From positions 3,622,990 to 3,686,989 of the forward strand of contig NC_087387.1 of NCBI RefSeq assembly GCF_963675165.1: DNA of 64,000 nucleotides, given 5' to 3'. This document shows, in pieces, positions 1 to 12,960 of this stretch. The number at the start of each line of letters is the position of its first letter. Positions within the stretch are counted from its first letter, which is position 1. The notes beneath the pieces are model-generated. The model saw only the letters and a list, made by a program, of their open reading frames with translations. It did no database searches and had not been told where the DNA came from. The stretch is from Halichondria panicea (Eukaryota > Porifera > Demospongiae > Suberitida > Halichondriidae). Position numbers and translations under genes: made by a program.

Positions 1-785
1 CATACGGTTAGCATGTGGTATAGCCACCACTTGAGTTGCCACAAATATCTTGGCAAACGTTGCACAAGTCTCTACACGGAGTTTGACCTGGGTACTGTTT
101 GCCGTGCAACAGTGACGGCTTGCGAGTCTATAAAATCAGTGCCCTCAAGGCAAGGGAGTTTATGAATACGCGGAGTTTAAGTTAAAACCCCACCCAGTTG
201 CTATGATACAAACCCCTATGTGTTTTCCGGAATTGTATAATCACATGTATATTAGCTGTATACTTCTAGTTTCTTGGTGATATCGAGAGAGAGGCGGAAT
301 TAACATCCCGTTGCTACATTGTTGCCTAGTGCAATATGCAGCATAATGCACTGCTGAAAGTCATAATGCATTACCACAAAACGCCCCTCTGGCATTAGAC
401 AGACAATGAGAAATAACAAATATCAAAGTAAGTCCAGCCATGCAGGAATGTTCAGCACTGCTGGAATTTCTTCTTTGCAACCATGCGGGTTTTTAAATTG
501 TCCAAGGTTCATTTTGTGGAAGATTCTGTGTTCCTAGACCTAGCCCTCCACCTCGTGATACATGTCAATTCTGTTGCTATGCCCTCAGGATATAAACTAG
601 TTATAACACGTGCACTTGGGATGCATGGCATATATTGCACTCAGCCCTCAGGGCGTAAAACTGTATCATAATTTTGTATTAGCACTCTTGTGTAGTGCAG
701 TATAATACATACTGTACACAATAATTATGTTTTACTTTTGGAAGTATACGTAGCAGTTTTGTGAGTTGGTTTATGGTATTTATAG
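1..785. repeat. WDR19 intron or upstream sequence filled with dispersed repeats
   Basis: I see no exon here. Positions 137-212 belong to a dispersed repeat (CCCTCAAGGCAAGGGAG ... CCCACCCAGTTGCTATGA) that recurs at about 5349-5441 and inverted at about 58327-58441. Positions 572-660 match half of the foldback element at 5513-5628. Confidence 0.55.
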
Positions 786-3700
786 GAGAAAGGCTGGTGA
801 GCTGCTAGAGAGAGTGACATCCCCAAGGTTACATGCTCAGTATGCCAAGGCATGTGAGGCTGATAAAAGTTACAAGGAAGCTGCTAGGGCATACGAGGCC
901 GCCAAGGATTATGACAATGCTGTCAGGTACTGTAAATCATCTTTGCACTATACCGTATGTACTTGATTAAACGCCCGGGCGTTTATTTCCTAGCAGCATC
1001 TGTAGAGGGGGCGTTTAAACGAGATGGGCGCTTATTCGAAACGGGCGTTTATTATTTTGTCTACTTCAAACTCATGCTCATCAGCAGTTATTATGCTCTT
1101 TTTGGCTGCTGCCACAGCTCTCAGCTTCAATCTTAAGTCGTAGGAGTGGTGTTTCTCCCTCTGTGTCCTCTCTGCCATAATAAATAGATTATTCTATGCT
1201 GCCATTGTTTCAGCTGGTTCCACGTGCTAATTCAGCTCCACCCACAGTGCCACGACCCATACATGGGCGATTATTTAAGAGGGGCGTGTATTGGCAAAGA
1301 CAGCTTTTACCATGGGCGTTTAATCAAGTAAATACGGTATATACATTTGAAATATTGTTGTAGTATGTGTTACTATACACTACATGTAGCTACTAACTTG
1401 AAGTGCATATTGTTGAAAATGGTTGTACAGGATTTATCTGTCACATTTAAAGTCTCTTGACGATGCTGTGAGGATTGTGAAAGAGTCTCAATCAATAGAT
1501 GGTGCCAAACTGGTTGCAAAGTAAGTGGCAACTTCGTAACTACATTACTGTGCAGTCACAAAAGTGTGTGTGTCTTTTATGGGTATACAGATTCTTCCAG
1601 AAATTGGGTGATGTCGCCTCAGCATTGCAATTCCTGGTGTTGTCTAAGTGTCAAGAGGAAGCTTTTCAGATGGCAGAGGTATACTTTTATATGCGTGTAC
1701 TAAACTGTATGAAATTGTGCGTACATGGATTATTACGGTCTGTCTCAACATTTCTTGATAATAATGTGCCTCTATAAAGAATATTCTTACTGTGCATGCA
1801 TGGCTAGAGCTACAACTACATGGATCAGTATGCTGAAGTGATTGGAAGCGATGCCAGTGTAGACGACTATCTCCGGATGGCTTCTCACTTCAGGAAAAAC
1901 AACGAGCATTTCAAGGCTGGTGAATTCTTTTTCAAAGCAGATGTGTACGACAAGGTATTTAAATACACCTCTGTGTGCAACTACAGTAAATTTATTGTTT
2001 GCAATTGTAGGCTTTGTCACATTTTCTTCGCTGCCCCATGTCTATGTATCCTGATGGAGAGCATATCGATATGGCAATTAAAGTAGTTGGCAATGCCAAA
2101 GAGGACTCTCTGACTGACCAGCTAACCGGCTACTTGATGGGAGGAAATGATGCTACTCCCAAGGTAAATGTAGTGTGAGATATACATAGTACCTTATATT
2201 TATACCATTAAGTGTACCCTCGTGATTAATTACGCCTCGAGGCGGCTACAGTAAAGCTGACTGTGTGTGTGTGTGTGCCTGTGTCTGTGTCTGTTCCAGC
2301 TGGTCTGCTCAACGGTTGCAATGCGACGAAAACTAACAGCTTCTATAGGCTTGTAGCCATGTTCTCTTGGATTTGATTCGTGGATTTGCAAACTAAAGCA
2401 GCTTTGTTCTCTAGTTATGTGATATTACTTACAGTAAAGGCTGTTGCAGTCTCTTCAGAATCTTTTGTAGCATCATTTGTTCGCACAAAGTGTCTGTGCA
2501 ACTTAGTCTTGCACTAAAGCGCTACATGTAGCTTGCTGCAAGAAAGAGTCAGAAAAGAGCGACTGCAAAGCTGCTGCCAGATCAGAGTTGCAGCAGCCAT
2601 TGCAAACTTTAATCTACTGCGGTTTCACCCCTTTTCTGCGCATGCGCATTCCATCCCACGAGATTCTGAAACAGAATACAATTTCTCTTCTTCTTTTCAT
2701 TCTTTTCATGAGGTCCTGGTAAGCCACCAAACACTATAATTATACAGTAGACTCTCGCTATTCCGGCTCTCTAAAGTACGGCCACCTCGATATACCGGCC
2801 ATTTGGCTTGGCACGGAATGCTATCTATATTATGTTTACTGCACAAAACTCACCCTGAAGTACGGCCACTCGCTATTCCGTTTACCGGCCAGTGCTGGCT
2901 GTCCCAAACAAGGTTTTCAATCTAATTTTATACGTATATTACGACCGGATATGACGTTTTGGGTGTGGTTTAGCAAATAAAATTGGATTACACTTAAATA
3001 GAGAACAGAATGATTCATTATCCTTCATTATCCTCGAGACAAGAACTGCAAAAGTAGTCATTGGATTCGAGGTAAGGTCGTTTTTAAGCCGCGGCTATTT
3101 CCTGAGCTACAGCCACCTCGCTATTCCGGCCAAGCTGCATGGTCCCAAGGGTGACTGGATTAACGAGAGTCTACTGTACCATGTAGACATACAACTATTT
3201 CTCTGGACCCCCACCGTTTGTCATCGACAGGAAATGCAAACTTGGAATTTATTGTGTCAACAATTCCAATATCAAAATAATAACGTTAGTTAATGTACAG
3301 TGTAGAGGGGTTTATGACAGTAAACCTCCCGACTACGAGGGCGTAAGCCCGAGGGGAGGTGTGGTTTACTGTCATAAACCCCAAGGCACTGTGCATTAAT
3401 TGATATATGTCCCATCTGATTGGCTGACTGGTTGCTATGCATCAAGCTGCATGACTACCACATAGCAACACTATTTAAACAAGAAGACAACTAGGAAAAG
3501 AGAGCTCGTCCACACACCAGGGCTGCTGTCCACACTCAAATCCTTGCGCAGCCTGGACAGAATATGAGCAGCCAGCCCCTCCCTCAAAGCGAACGGTACA
3601 GAGCCGGCCACTCCCAATCTCTGTTCAATTAGTCAGCCCCTCCCTCCACTTACTGCGCAGCAACCAGCCAGAAGAAACAACACAGCTAGCTCTAGACGGT

Positions 3701-6700
3701 GTCTAGACCCGTCCAGCTCTCTTCAGCTATGCCAGGCTAGTAGGCAAGCAAAGGTAAGCTTAAAATAGCCACTCCTATATTATTAATAAACTGGCTTCTT
3801 TTTCTTTGAATGCAGAAGCTGAACAGGCCTAGTGCAGTGTGTGCAGTACTAGTGCTAGTGAGCAAGTCTGCCTGAGCCAGCTAGTCTCCCAGAGTGTCTC
3901 TAAAGCAGCTCCTTCTGCAAGCACACAGCAGAATTTTTGATGAACTAGTCTTACAGACTACACCCAACTCTATGTTATAGATAGTACATGGGCATGAGGT
4001 ATCTATGTGTTATAGTGTCCCATATCACGAGGGCTTTGCCCGAGGGATGAGGGACGCTATAACCATAGATACCGAATGCACATGTGCTAACTGATTTAGA
4101 TCCCACTTTTCATTGGCTGCCTCAGGCAAGAAGTGTATCTATAAAAGCAGCAAGCCTTAGCAACAGCTTTATTTTTGAAAATGTCCTGTTCTGACTATCT
4201 AGTCTAGATGATTTCTGCTAAAAAAAACCTTTGCATTGGCCTTGCTTCAACATTGGAATGGACAAACTAGTGACTCCACCTTGTGCAGGAAGCGCTCTGC
4301 AACAAATGAGCCCAGCCTCCTCTTTCTCTTTCTCTGCACTCAAGCCCCCACCCCAGCTCAAGCTTCTCAGTAAACTGTTCTGATATGTACGGCTAGCTAG
4401 CAAGGAACAGCTTGCAGCAATGCTACAGTGCACTATCGTTCCCAAAAAGACACAGGAGTCTACTGAAGTAAACAATTTGAAACATGGCTGCAGGATAGAA
4501 ACAGAAGTCAGGAGGACGAAGTTTACAAATGCTACAAGTTGAAGACATGCTTGTGACAATGGACCCAGAACTGTTAAAATCATTGGCTCTTAGTGTTCCT
4601 CGTAGAGACAAGAAAAAATACTGGTGAACCCTACCATCAACCCAGCAAACGCTATAGAAACTGGTAGTGAAAAAACTGAACAGCCATAGCTAATTATCAT
4701 GCAGCTACAGCTTTATTATCATTTCTGTACATTCAAAAATTGTACTTGTACTTTATACCCTCAAGCTTATAATTCCCTGGGAAACTATGAGATTATGGCT
4801 CATAATTCCCTGCTAAACACACACAAGTGGGATCTAAGTGTTTCATTTTGGAGTTGCAAGACATTTCATTCATCTTCATTCATCAAAACACCATTATTTT
4901 AATTTTAGTTGCATATGCTTGAGGTGCCAATTTATGAGCCATATTTTCCCTTAGCCCTGAGGTGCCAATTTATGACAGTTAAACCCCACTAGACTACATG
5001 GCAAAAGTGTAGTACGTGGGAAATATTTATACTTATTGTCCACTAGCTACATCAGAATTTATGGCAGTAAACCAAGGACGATGGCTCGAAGCCCCGAGGC
5101 CAAGGACGGTTTACATTCGAATGTAGTGAGACAATAAGTATTAAATACGAAAACTGCTTGCTACCTAGGCTACCTCACCCCAAGGTGCATACAACTAGCT
5201 ATTATAACAGTCTCAAAAACTATTAAAACGAATAAAAGTTTGTCTGTACAACTTGTAGCCAGTGCTAAGCTTCTAGCTCTAACTTGTCCATGTCGAAGCA
5301 GTGAGCCCTACCCATCTGTCCTGGCCTGTGTAGATGTAGTACATGTATAAAATCAGTGCGCCCTCAAGGTAAGGGAGTTTATGAGGAGTGCGGAGTTGAT
5401 GGTAGTTAACCCCACCCAGTTGCTATGATACAGACCCCAAATGGGGTATAATAATTGTTGCTTTTTGACCTCTGAGATCAAAGGAATAGCAGTGCCAATA
5501 TAATTATGTTATAGTTATAACACGGGCACGAGGGATGTATGGAATATATTGCACTGAAGCACGAGGGCGCCAGCCCCGAGGGCTGAGTGCAATATATGCC
5601 ATGCAGCCCGAGTTCACGTGTTATAACTAGTTTATATCCCGAGGGCATAGCAACATAACACTGTCCTAGTAACACAATATAAACAGCACAAAAAAAGACA
5701 GAGACAACTCTAGACACAGCTCCATCTCTTCTCTCTTCTAGACACCAGTATCTGCAGCGTATAAGATTGGCATGACCGACAAATGGCTTGACACAAAATT
5801 GTTGGAGTTTCAACTGAAATCTGCAAAACAGCCCCACCCCACTTCTGGTGCTGCAAAACAGCCCCGCCCCACTTACTGCTGCAAAGAAACAGCCCCACCC
5901 CACTACTCAGTGAATACTAGCTGGCTGGTCTACGCTCGGCCTCATATAAACCAAGCCAAGAAAGCTCGCTTCTACACTGCTGCAAAATAGCTCATGCCCC
6001 CAGCAAAAAGAGCCACTTCTAGTGCTACGGTGTAGCAGAATTGACATCAATCACGATGTCGAGGACTAGGTCGATCTAGGAACACAGAATCTTCCACAAA
6101 ATGAATCTTGGACAATTTTAAAACCTGCATGGTTGCAAGAAGAAACTCCAGCAGTGCTGAACATTCATTCCTGCATGGCTGGACATACTTTGATACTTGT
6201 TATTTCTCATGCGTATTAATTTAATTTAAATTTAATTGTCTGTCTAATTGCCAGAGGGGCGTTTTGCGGTCAGTGCAATATGACTTTCAGCAGTGCAATA
6301 TGCTTCATATTGCACTTGGCAACAACGTAGCAACGGGATATAAGGCATAATTATTGCACTGTGGCACTGTGGTCAGTTCTGTATATGGCTTACAGAAATG
6401 TGACCTTTCAGTGAAGTTTCCACCTCCTATCCAAACCAGAGGAGGTTGATCATGTTGTTAAGTAATCTTCTAATTTTCTTTGCAACCTCCAATTCGTACA
6501 GTAAATGCACAGAAACCATAGAAGGAACCCCAACCCGCTGAGTCAGCACTTTTTCATTCTAGAGCGTTTTAATGTCTGTCTTGTATTACGTCTTTGTTAG
6601 TCTATGAGTCGTAGTAGTTTAAAACTATCGTTGCTACACCTGCTATATTAAGACAGGAGTCAGAGAAACAAGGAAAGTGCAGCAACAACTGGAATTTTGT

Positions 6701-8758
6701 GACTAATCTTAGTTTCTGGCTTATTACTTCGAGTATGACTATGCTACTCACTTTTTAGTGTCACTAAAATAATATTGTTAGCATCATTTCCTACTAGTCT
6801 AAAAGGCTACGGTCGTTTGCAACCTTTTGATTTAGCTAAGAAACTTGCAGAGATAGCTACTTTCTCTGCAAGTTTCCAGGAGGTTACAAAGAAAATTAGA
6901 AGATTAACAATTGTGACCAACTTTCTCTGTACCCAAATCATAGTGACACACTTATGAGACAGTAATGGTTCCTGTGGTAAATCTACTTGACAGCATAATT
7001 ATGCATGGTTTCAATGCAATTACTACCATACCGTAGAGGGTAATTTTCGTGGGGCAAAGTATCCGTGGTTTTCGTGGTTGAAGGTCGACCACGAATATTT
7101 TACCCACGAATGAAGCGACCTTGCTTACCTTTACCTGCAGTGCAAGCTCCAACCACGAAAATATTACGCATGAAATGTCTCAATATTGCTGAACCATCAA
7201 TATTGCTGAACCACGAATATTTTGTCCGCCGAAAATTATTACCCGCTCCAGCCACCAAAAACAGAGCAAAACTATTATTTTTTTTCGCAGCTATGTAGCA
7301 AGTGGTTTCTCTATGCTGGTTTCTATATATATTATACGTACAACTAATGATTTTCAAGGCAGCAAATTAGTTATTACATGGCAATTCGTGCCACAAACAG
7401 TTCATTGGCCCTTGTAGTAGATAATGATCTCGGGCCTTTACATAGCCATGTAATAACTATTACATACAACAATAACACAAACTATAATCACCTTTTCTAT
7501 AACTAAGCGAAAGCAAAAAAAATGGCGAATGTTTTAAGTTGCAAATTTCATGAGAATTACCTTCACCAGGATGCCAAGTACTTATTCCGACTCAACTTAG
7601 CTACTGGAAAGTATCGTGAAGCTGCTAGAGCTGCTTTGCTTATTGCAAGGGAGGACCAAACTGCAGGGAATTACCGCAATGCTCATGATGTGCTCTTCTA
7701 TATGTACTCAGGTAAATCGATTTACTGTCTGGTGTAGTTAGTGTAATATGATGTGATGTGTTGTGTTGGTGCAGAGCTTGTCAAGCACAGTATCAAGATT
7801 CCCTCTGACATGGCCTTCAATCTAATGATTCTTCACAGCTATATCCTTGTAAAAGTAGGATTCTCCAACTATTTTTATGTGCTCATGCGCTCACTGACAT
7901 TCAATTTACAGATGCATGTTAAGTTAGGGGACCATTTGAAAGGAGCCAGAATGCTTATACGTGTTGCCAACAACATCAGCAAGTTCCCTTCCCGTAAACT
8001 CTATTAGTACTATTATTGAATGTTTGATTGAAAAAGTCCCGTTTCAGACATTGTTCCGATCTTGACTTCTACTGTGATCGAATGCCATCGGTCTGGGCTG
8101 CGGAACTCTGCTTTCTCATACGCAGCAATGTTGATGAGACCAGAGTATCGACAGAAAATTGACCCTAAGTGGAAGAAAAAAATAGAGCAGATTGTCAGGT
8201 AAGATTATTAAAAGTTACATGATAATTAGTAATACTTGTAGGAAGCCAGACAAAAGCGAACTAGAAGAAGAGCTACTCCCTTGTCCATACTGCGATCACT
8301 TGGTACCTCAAACAAAGTTAGACTGTCCACAGTGCAAGAATACAATACCATATTGTATTGTGACGGTAGGCCAAGGAAGTCGACATGCTCTCTAGATTAA
8401 AGCTTTCTTAATAGGGCTATCATATGGAGAAAAATAATTGGACTCAATGTCCACATTGCAAGTTTCCTGCTCTCTATTCCGAATTTCAGAGGTACGTTGG
8501 TTGGAAGCTGATAGGTGTGTGTACAAGTGCTAACTCTTACCTGTGCGTGACTTTGTACACGACTACCTGTATCTCGATGAAACTGCATCTCATCGAACCA
8601 ACATAGTGTTAATGTTGTCACTTCTTACATGTGTGCATCCAACTGACAGGTTTCTGAAGGGTTCCACTGATTTTAGTTGCCCTATGTGCTCAAAGAAAGT
8701 TGACAATGTAGAAGTCACTAAAGTGGAAAATGTTTCAGCAGTGCTGCTTACTATGTAG
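786..8758 (+). CDS. WDR19: WDR19/IFT144, intraflagellar transport complex A subunit (3' part, 5' end outside window)
   Basis: IFT144 is a core subunit of IFT complex A, which drives retrograde transport and membrane-protein entry in cilia. Exons joined by GT-AG introns with matching phase: 786-926, 1431-1520, 1591-1678, 1808-1954, 2011-2163, 7570-7711, 7775-7854, 7912-7993, 8048-8198, 8242-8365, 8415-8491 and 8650-8758 (stop). The protein follows the animal WDR19 C-terminal half closely: TPR-like helices ([22 protein letters not shown]), then [48 protein letters not shown] and [15 protein letters not shown]. The C-terminus carries CxxC zinc-ribbon pairs (CPYC, CPQC, CPHC, CPMC). The N-terminal WD40 propellers lie upstream of the window. 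The intron 2164-7569 is over 5 kb and packed with mobile repeats, while the other introns are short. AATAAA lies about 70 bp after the stop. The family call is secure; edges rest on splice consensus and reading frame. Confidence 0.93.
2745..3176. mobile_element. Non-autonomous Tc1/mariner-pogo-like element with TA target site
   Basis: Perfect 13-bp terminal inverted repeats: CAGTAGACTCTCG at the left and CGAGAGTCTACTG at the right, each flanked by TA. The internal sequence repeats the terminal motif (CGCTATTCCGG, CCTCGATATACCGG). No transposase frame is visible, so this is a deletion derivative. A second, broken copy is at 49089-49520. The TA target and CAGT ends fit the pogo/Tigger group (inference). 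Confidence 0.75.
3296..3396. repeat. Foldback element, conserved-tip type
   Basis: The arms (GGGGTTTATGACAGTAAACC and its reverse complement) flank a GC-rich tip, ACGAGGGCGTAAGCCCGAGG. The tip matches those of other foldbacks in the window while the arms do not. Confidence 0.7.
3990..4072. repeat. Foldback element, conserved-tip type
   Basis: Arms (GGTATCTATG...TATAG and reverse complement) flank the tip CACGAGGGCTTTGCCCGAGG. The tip is the same as at 3296-3396; the arms are unrelated. Confidence 0.7.
5045..5117. repeat. Foldback element, conserved-tip type
   Basis: Short foldback: a GGCAGTAAACC-like arm and a GGTTTAC-like arm around the tip CTCGAAGCCCCGAGGCC. It lies inside the larger dispersed repeat at about 4980-5445. 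Confidence 0.55.
5513..5628. repeat. Foldback element, conserved-tip type
   Basis: The arms start and end with GTTATAAC and continue through ATATTGCACT / AGTGCAATATAT. The tip is CACGAGGGCGCCAGCCCC followed by GAGGGC. A half copy is at 572-660 and a diverged copy at 58911-59052. Confidence 0.75.
7029..7248. mobile_element. MITE-like repeat, GGGTAATTTTCGTGG family
   Basis: Starts near TACCGTAGAGGGTAATTTTC and ends near CGAAAATTATTACCCGCT. Inside are alternating TTCGTGG and CCACGAATATTTT blocks. Further copies are at 19081-19267, 25613-25809, 38543-38736 and 60721-60849, with diverged or partial copies near 20745, 36520, 55017, 61391 and the window end at 63950. No coding capacity. Confidence 0.75.
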
Positions 8759-10206
8759 GTAAAAGTGTATGACAATGTAATTATGTAAGTATACTGTTAG
8801 AAATGTTATTTTGATTACTACTAAAAATAAATGGCGTTTGTCGATGTAAAAATAATTATACGTCCATGCTCATTATTTAATAATCAATTATTGGCTTGGT
8901 ATATTTATGTACAGTGTACTAAAGTGTACTCTCTGTATGGCAGACACGTTGGTGTAATTATACCCTCTATCTTTTATTCAGAGAGTGTCAAAATAATTGC
9001 ATGTAGGGATTATCTGGAATCTCAATTATCCCGCTTGGCAATCTGCAATAGCTATCGCTAGCTAGTTATATTCAGAGAGTATTGGTTGCATGTATAGGGA
9101 ATCTCAATTATCCCGCTTGCATAGCATTCTGCAATAGCTATCGCTGTATAGCAGACGTGTTGGTGTAATTATACCCTCTATCTTTTCCCTACAGGCGCAT
9201 GCGCTCTCGTTAACCAGATTATATGGTAGTACCGATTTAATTGTAAGACTCCACTGCAAGCAAAAATCAGGACATCATTTGCTAATTTTGCGTACAGAGC
9301 GGTCAACCCAATGCCATGCAGCATAATTAGTGTACTCCTAATGTACTCCTGCATGGTATATATATGGCTGTTACCAAGGGCAATCAACTATAGCAGTGTG
9401 ACAAGCTTAGCGTTATAGTAAACAACTGATTATCAAACACATGCTATTTTCGAACGCTTGTTCTCGAGGACAGCGGCTCAGAGCACTAAACTGATAGTAC
9501 CTAGGTAACGCTATTCAGTCCGAACTCACGGCCAACAGAAAGCTTCCTCGGCGGAGTGACAAGGCCAAACACCTAGTTTGAACATAGACACGATTCTATA
9601 TGATGATTGCCCATGTTCTTCAAGTCTAGCTCTTCAACAGGACTGTACACACCAGTGAGCTGGGGTTGAGGCTCAGTAGTGAAAATACGAAATTCAGTTT
9701 TCTGTTGATAATAGCTCTACTTATGGGATCGAACTGTTCCTAGCAGGCAATTCAAGGCAGTTGGGAGTCCCTGGATAGTTCCGAAGATTTTTCTGTTCAT
9801 CCTCTCAAGCATTACAACTTCCTACAACCAAAGTTCCAATCCGAATAGGAGAATGGGTAAGCATAGTGTCCTGTATAGTTTCAGGATGTCCGAATCTAGC
9901 ACCCACCGCATTGAGAACAAAAAAAGCACTACGTCCACGTGAGGCTCTTTCATTCGTTCTGGGCATTGTTGATGGGAAGACTGATTTTAGTATGCCTAAG
10001 TGGTGGGCTTCATCCTCTTCATTGATTATAAAGTCACAAATTACCACCATAATCTAGTATAATGTGAATCAGTTTCCTTCAATGTCTGTTACAATTATGC
10101 GCATAACATGCACACGTTATACCCAGTGTTATAATTATTATAATTATGCTAACACCACCTTATGTTACCCCCCTCTTACCAGCCTAACCTCTACCCTTAA
10201 GCCTAA

Positions 10207-10232
10207 CCCCCCCCCCCCCCCCCCCCCCCCCC
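10207..10232. repeat. Poly-C tract in C-rich, telomere-like low-complexity DNA
   Basis: An uninterrupted run of 26 C sits inside about 200 bp (10140-10360) of CCCTAAC / TTACCCC / CTAACCC variants. These resemble degenerate CCCTAA telomere repeats but are irregular. Confidence 0.8.
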
Positions 10233-10864
10233 ACTCCGTACCTTTATGCTAACACCTTACGCTATCCTCTTACCCCTAACCCTATACTCTTACCTCTAAC
10301 CCATTATAAAACATGATTATAACCCCTAGCCCTCACCCTTACATTTATTCCTCCTCATCCTACTATATTTTATGTGCACATTATGCGAAATACATGCATA
10401 ATTATTACATCGATCACTTGTATGAATGGGACATTATGCACATTATATAAAAATTATTTTTACTTGTACAATGATGTGCTCTGACACTAAGGAATATCCA
10501 TTGGAACTCTCAGGATACTCCAGGGTACAAATCCCATGTACCCTGCTAGGGTGTACATTCATGTACCCTATTGTACATTGGCTGTGGTCAACCTGAAGCC
10601 CACCCTCCACCCTCTCTTTTAAAGAACACTACCAGACAAAATCTGTGGAAAGCACAAAAATGTGCAGGTGTCAGAAGTTGTAAAAGTGGTTTGTCAAGTG
10701 CAAGCAAACCACACAAAAATAATGTGCACAGTGCGTGCACGGCATGGCAGGGATCAAAGAGTGTTACTACTACTCAGTTGTAAAATTCATGCATGGGTTG
10801 GATGACAGCTTCTAATCAATAGGTGTTCATAGTACAAGCTATATATACCTGTACCATGATATCT

Positions 10865-11482
10865 GCGTGTATTGTTATTGTACTACCTCGGTGCAGTTGT
10901 ATGTATTCCCTCAGGGAATACATAGAACTGCCCTCGGTAGTACAAATCCAATACACCCTTGATATTCATGGTACAACTATTACATGTATAATGTGGGCAT
11001 GTTATGCCATTGTACAAAGTCATGCTAATGATTATAACATGCATAAAATAATCAATCCTGCACTAATGTCCCACATTACGACAAATACTCTAATAAAGTG
11101 ATTACTCCAATTACGGTGATTACACTCATTACACCCCTGTGAGTCGAGTGATTAGTATAATTGGCTAAGAGTGCAATATGGGATCAAAGCGTGTGTATTG
11201 TTATTGTACTACCTCGGTGCAGTTGTATGTAATCCCTCGGGGAATACATAGGTCGAACTGCCCTAGGTAGTCAAATCCAATACACCCTTGATATTCATGG
11301 TACAACTATTACATGTATAATGTGGGCATGTTATGCCATTGTACAAAGTCATGCTAATGCATTATATAACATGTATAAAAATAATCAACCCTGCACTTAT
11401 GTCCCATTATGGTGATTACACTAATTACACCCCTGTGAGTCGGGTGATTAGTATAATTGGCTAAGAGTGCAATATGGGATTA
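10865..11482. repeat. Two-copy tandem repeat (~300-bp unit) with internal palindrome
   Basis: Copy 1 is about 10865-11188 and copy 2 about 11191-11482. Both begin GTGTATTGTTATTGTACTA and end GTGCAATATGGGAT. Each carries a foldback formed by CTACCTCGGTGCAG and CTGCCCTCGGTAG around CCCTCAGGGAATACA. Confidence 0.8.
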
Positions 11483-12850
11483 ATAGCACGAGTAACAAGC
11501 AATGGCAAGGATACTAATTGCACGAGGCGCAGCCGAGTGCTATTAACCTTGCCAGTGCTTGTTATGAGTCCCTAATTAATTATTGCACGAGTAGCCATAC
11601 TATTGATTGTTAATCATTATTTTGTGATGCAGTTTTAAGGACATTTTTAGCTGCAGTCTCAGTAAAATTTCCCGCCGTCGTCAAGGTATTACTGATACGC
11701 GATTAATCACTGTAAGAATCACAGTAAATAATAGAATAACATACGATTACACCCATTACGGTGATTACAGCCATTGTGGCGATTACATGCAGTGATTATA
11801 CTCATTGCGGTGATTACATACATTACAGTGATTACAGCCATTACGGTAATTATACGTTACAGCGATTACATACATTACGATGATTACACCCATTATGGTG
11901 ATCACACCCATTAATTACGGCGATTACAGCCATTATACTCGCTCGTCCTCTCTTGCCCCCGTGGAGGCTTTCCATCGATCTGCCACAGCAAAATCGGGGA
12001 TATCACTGCCAACCTACTCACTGAAATCTGCCATGATGTCTTGGTGGAATCAGACTGACTGACTCGTGAATTAAATCCTGGCTCACAGAACCTCCAATAA
12101 TTATATCCGATGGTGCGAGACTTGACGTCTCTGTGAAAGGGTTCTGGGGAGGACGCCACGAGAAGACATTCCTGGATGTCAGGGTGTTCAACCCACATGC
12201 TCCGTCGAACAGCATATTGCAAACTGTACAAGAAGTTCGAGCAATGTCGAACACTCAATCTTCACTCACAATAGTCCTTTCGGCCACGGGGGCATGGCAA
12301 AACGGTCCACAACGTTTTACAAGCGACTTGCCTCTCATCTAGCGGAAAAATAATTATGGGAGCAGCCATACAGCTCGATGTATTTGTGGCGCCATGCTGT
12401 GAAGTCCTCGCCAATAAATTATAGATTTGATCAGCAGTGAGGCAAGCCTTCACCACTAGCTACATGCAGGAAAACATTAAAGACATACCGTTCTCATTAT
12501 TATAATTACACGTAGATCTATAAATTACAGCGATTATACTTTCAATTACGGTGATTACACTCATAATCACATGTTGTCCTATTCACTGTGATTCGTATGG
12601 ATTAATCGCGTATCAGTAATTGCACGTCGTCATTAACGACGTGCAATTACTGCCTTGACGACTGCACGTTTGAATAACGGCTGCAGCTATTTTTTTACTG
12701 GAACTGCAGCTATAAAAATGTTCTTAAAACTGCATCACAAACGATTAACAATCAATAGTATATGGCTACTCGTAATAAGGGATTAATAGCACTCGGCTAC
12801 GCCTTACCCTTGCCATTGCTTTTTAATCGTGCTATCCCATAATAATGTAT
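11473..12850. mobile_element. ~1.4-kb element with ~240-bp imperfect inverted arms
   Basis: The left arm (about 11473-11725) and right arm (about 12575-12850) are reverse complements: GGATTAATAGCACG / CGTGCTATCC, TATTGATTGTTAATC / GATTAACAATCAATA, GATGCAGTTTTAAG / CTTAAAACTGCATC, CTGATACGCGATTAATC / GATTAATCGCGTATCAG. Between them are GGTGATTACA repeats (about 11740-11935) and about 550 bp of unique-looking DNA (11936-12480). That core has overlapping short open frames but no protein I recognise. Confidence 0.65.
11740..11935. repeat. GGTGATTACA minisatellite
   Basis: About ten degenerate copies of a TTACGGTGATTACACCCA-like unit. Smaller blocks of the same unit are at about 11101-11160, 11407-11450, 12530-12560 and 12900-12960. 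Confidence 0.8.
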
Positions 12851-12960
12851 TATTGCACTCTTATAATTATAGCCGTACTATTAATTATACTAATAATTAT
12901 TACACCCGTTAAAGATTACTCCCAATTAACACGGTGATTACATATAATTATACATTACGG

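Larger units (their letters stand above)
2164..7569. repeat. Large WDR19 intron built mostly of mobile repeats
   Basis: This 5.4-kb interval holds no WDR19 coding exon; coding resumes in phase at 7570. Visible parts are a pogo/Tigger-like element (2745-3176), foldbacks at 3296-3396, 3990-4072, 5045-5117 and 5513-5628, part of a 0.45-kb dispersed repeat (about 4980-5445), and a copy of the GGGTAATTTTCGTGG family (7029-7248). Short open frames here are not supported as genes. Confidence 0.7.

Noticed and set aside
9178-9387. Short open frame (69 codons) on the minus strand near 9.2 kb
   Set aside because: Low-complexity composition and no splice or homology support.
11911-12342. Overlapping open frames in the core of the 1.4-kb element, considered as a kinase-like or transposase remnant
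   Set aside because: A few short kinase-like tripeptides appear in different frames, but no ordered motifs could be followed.
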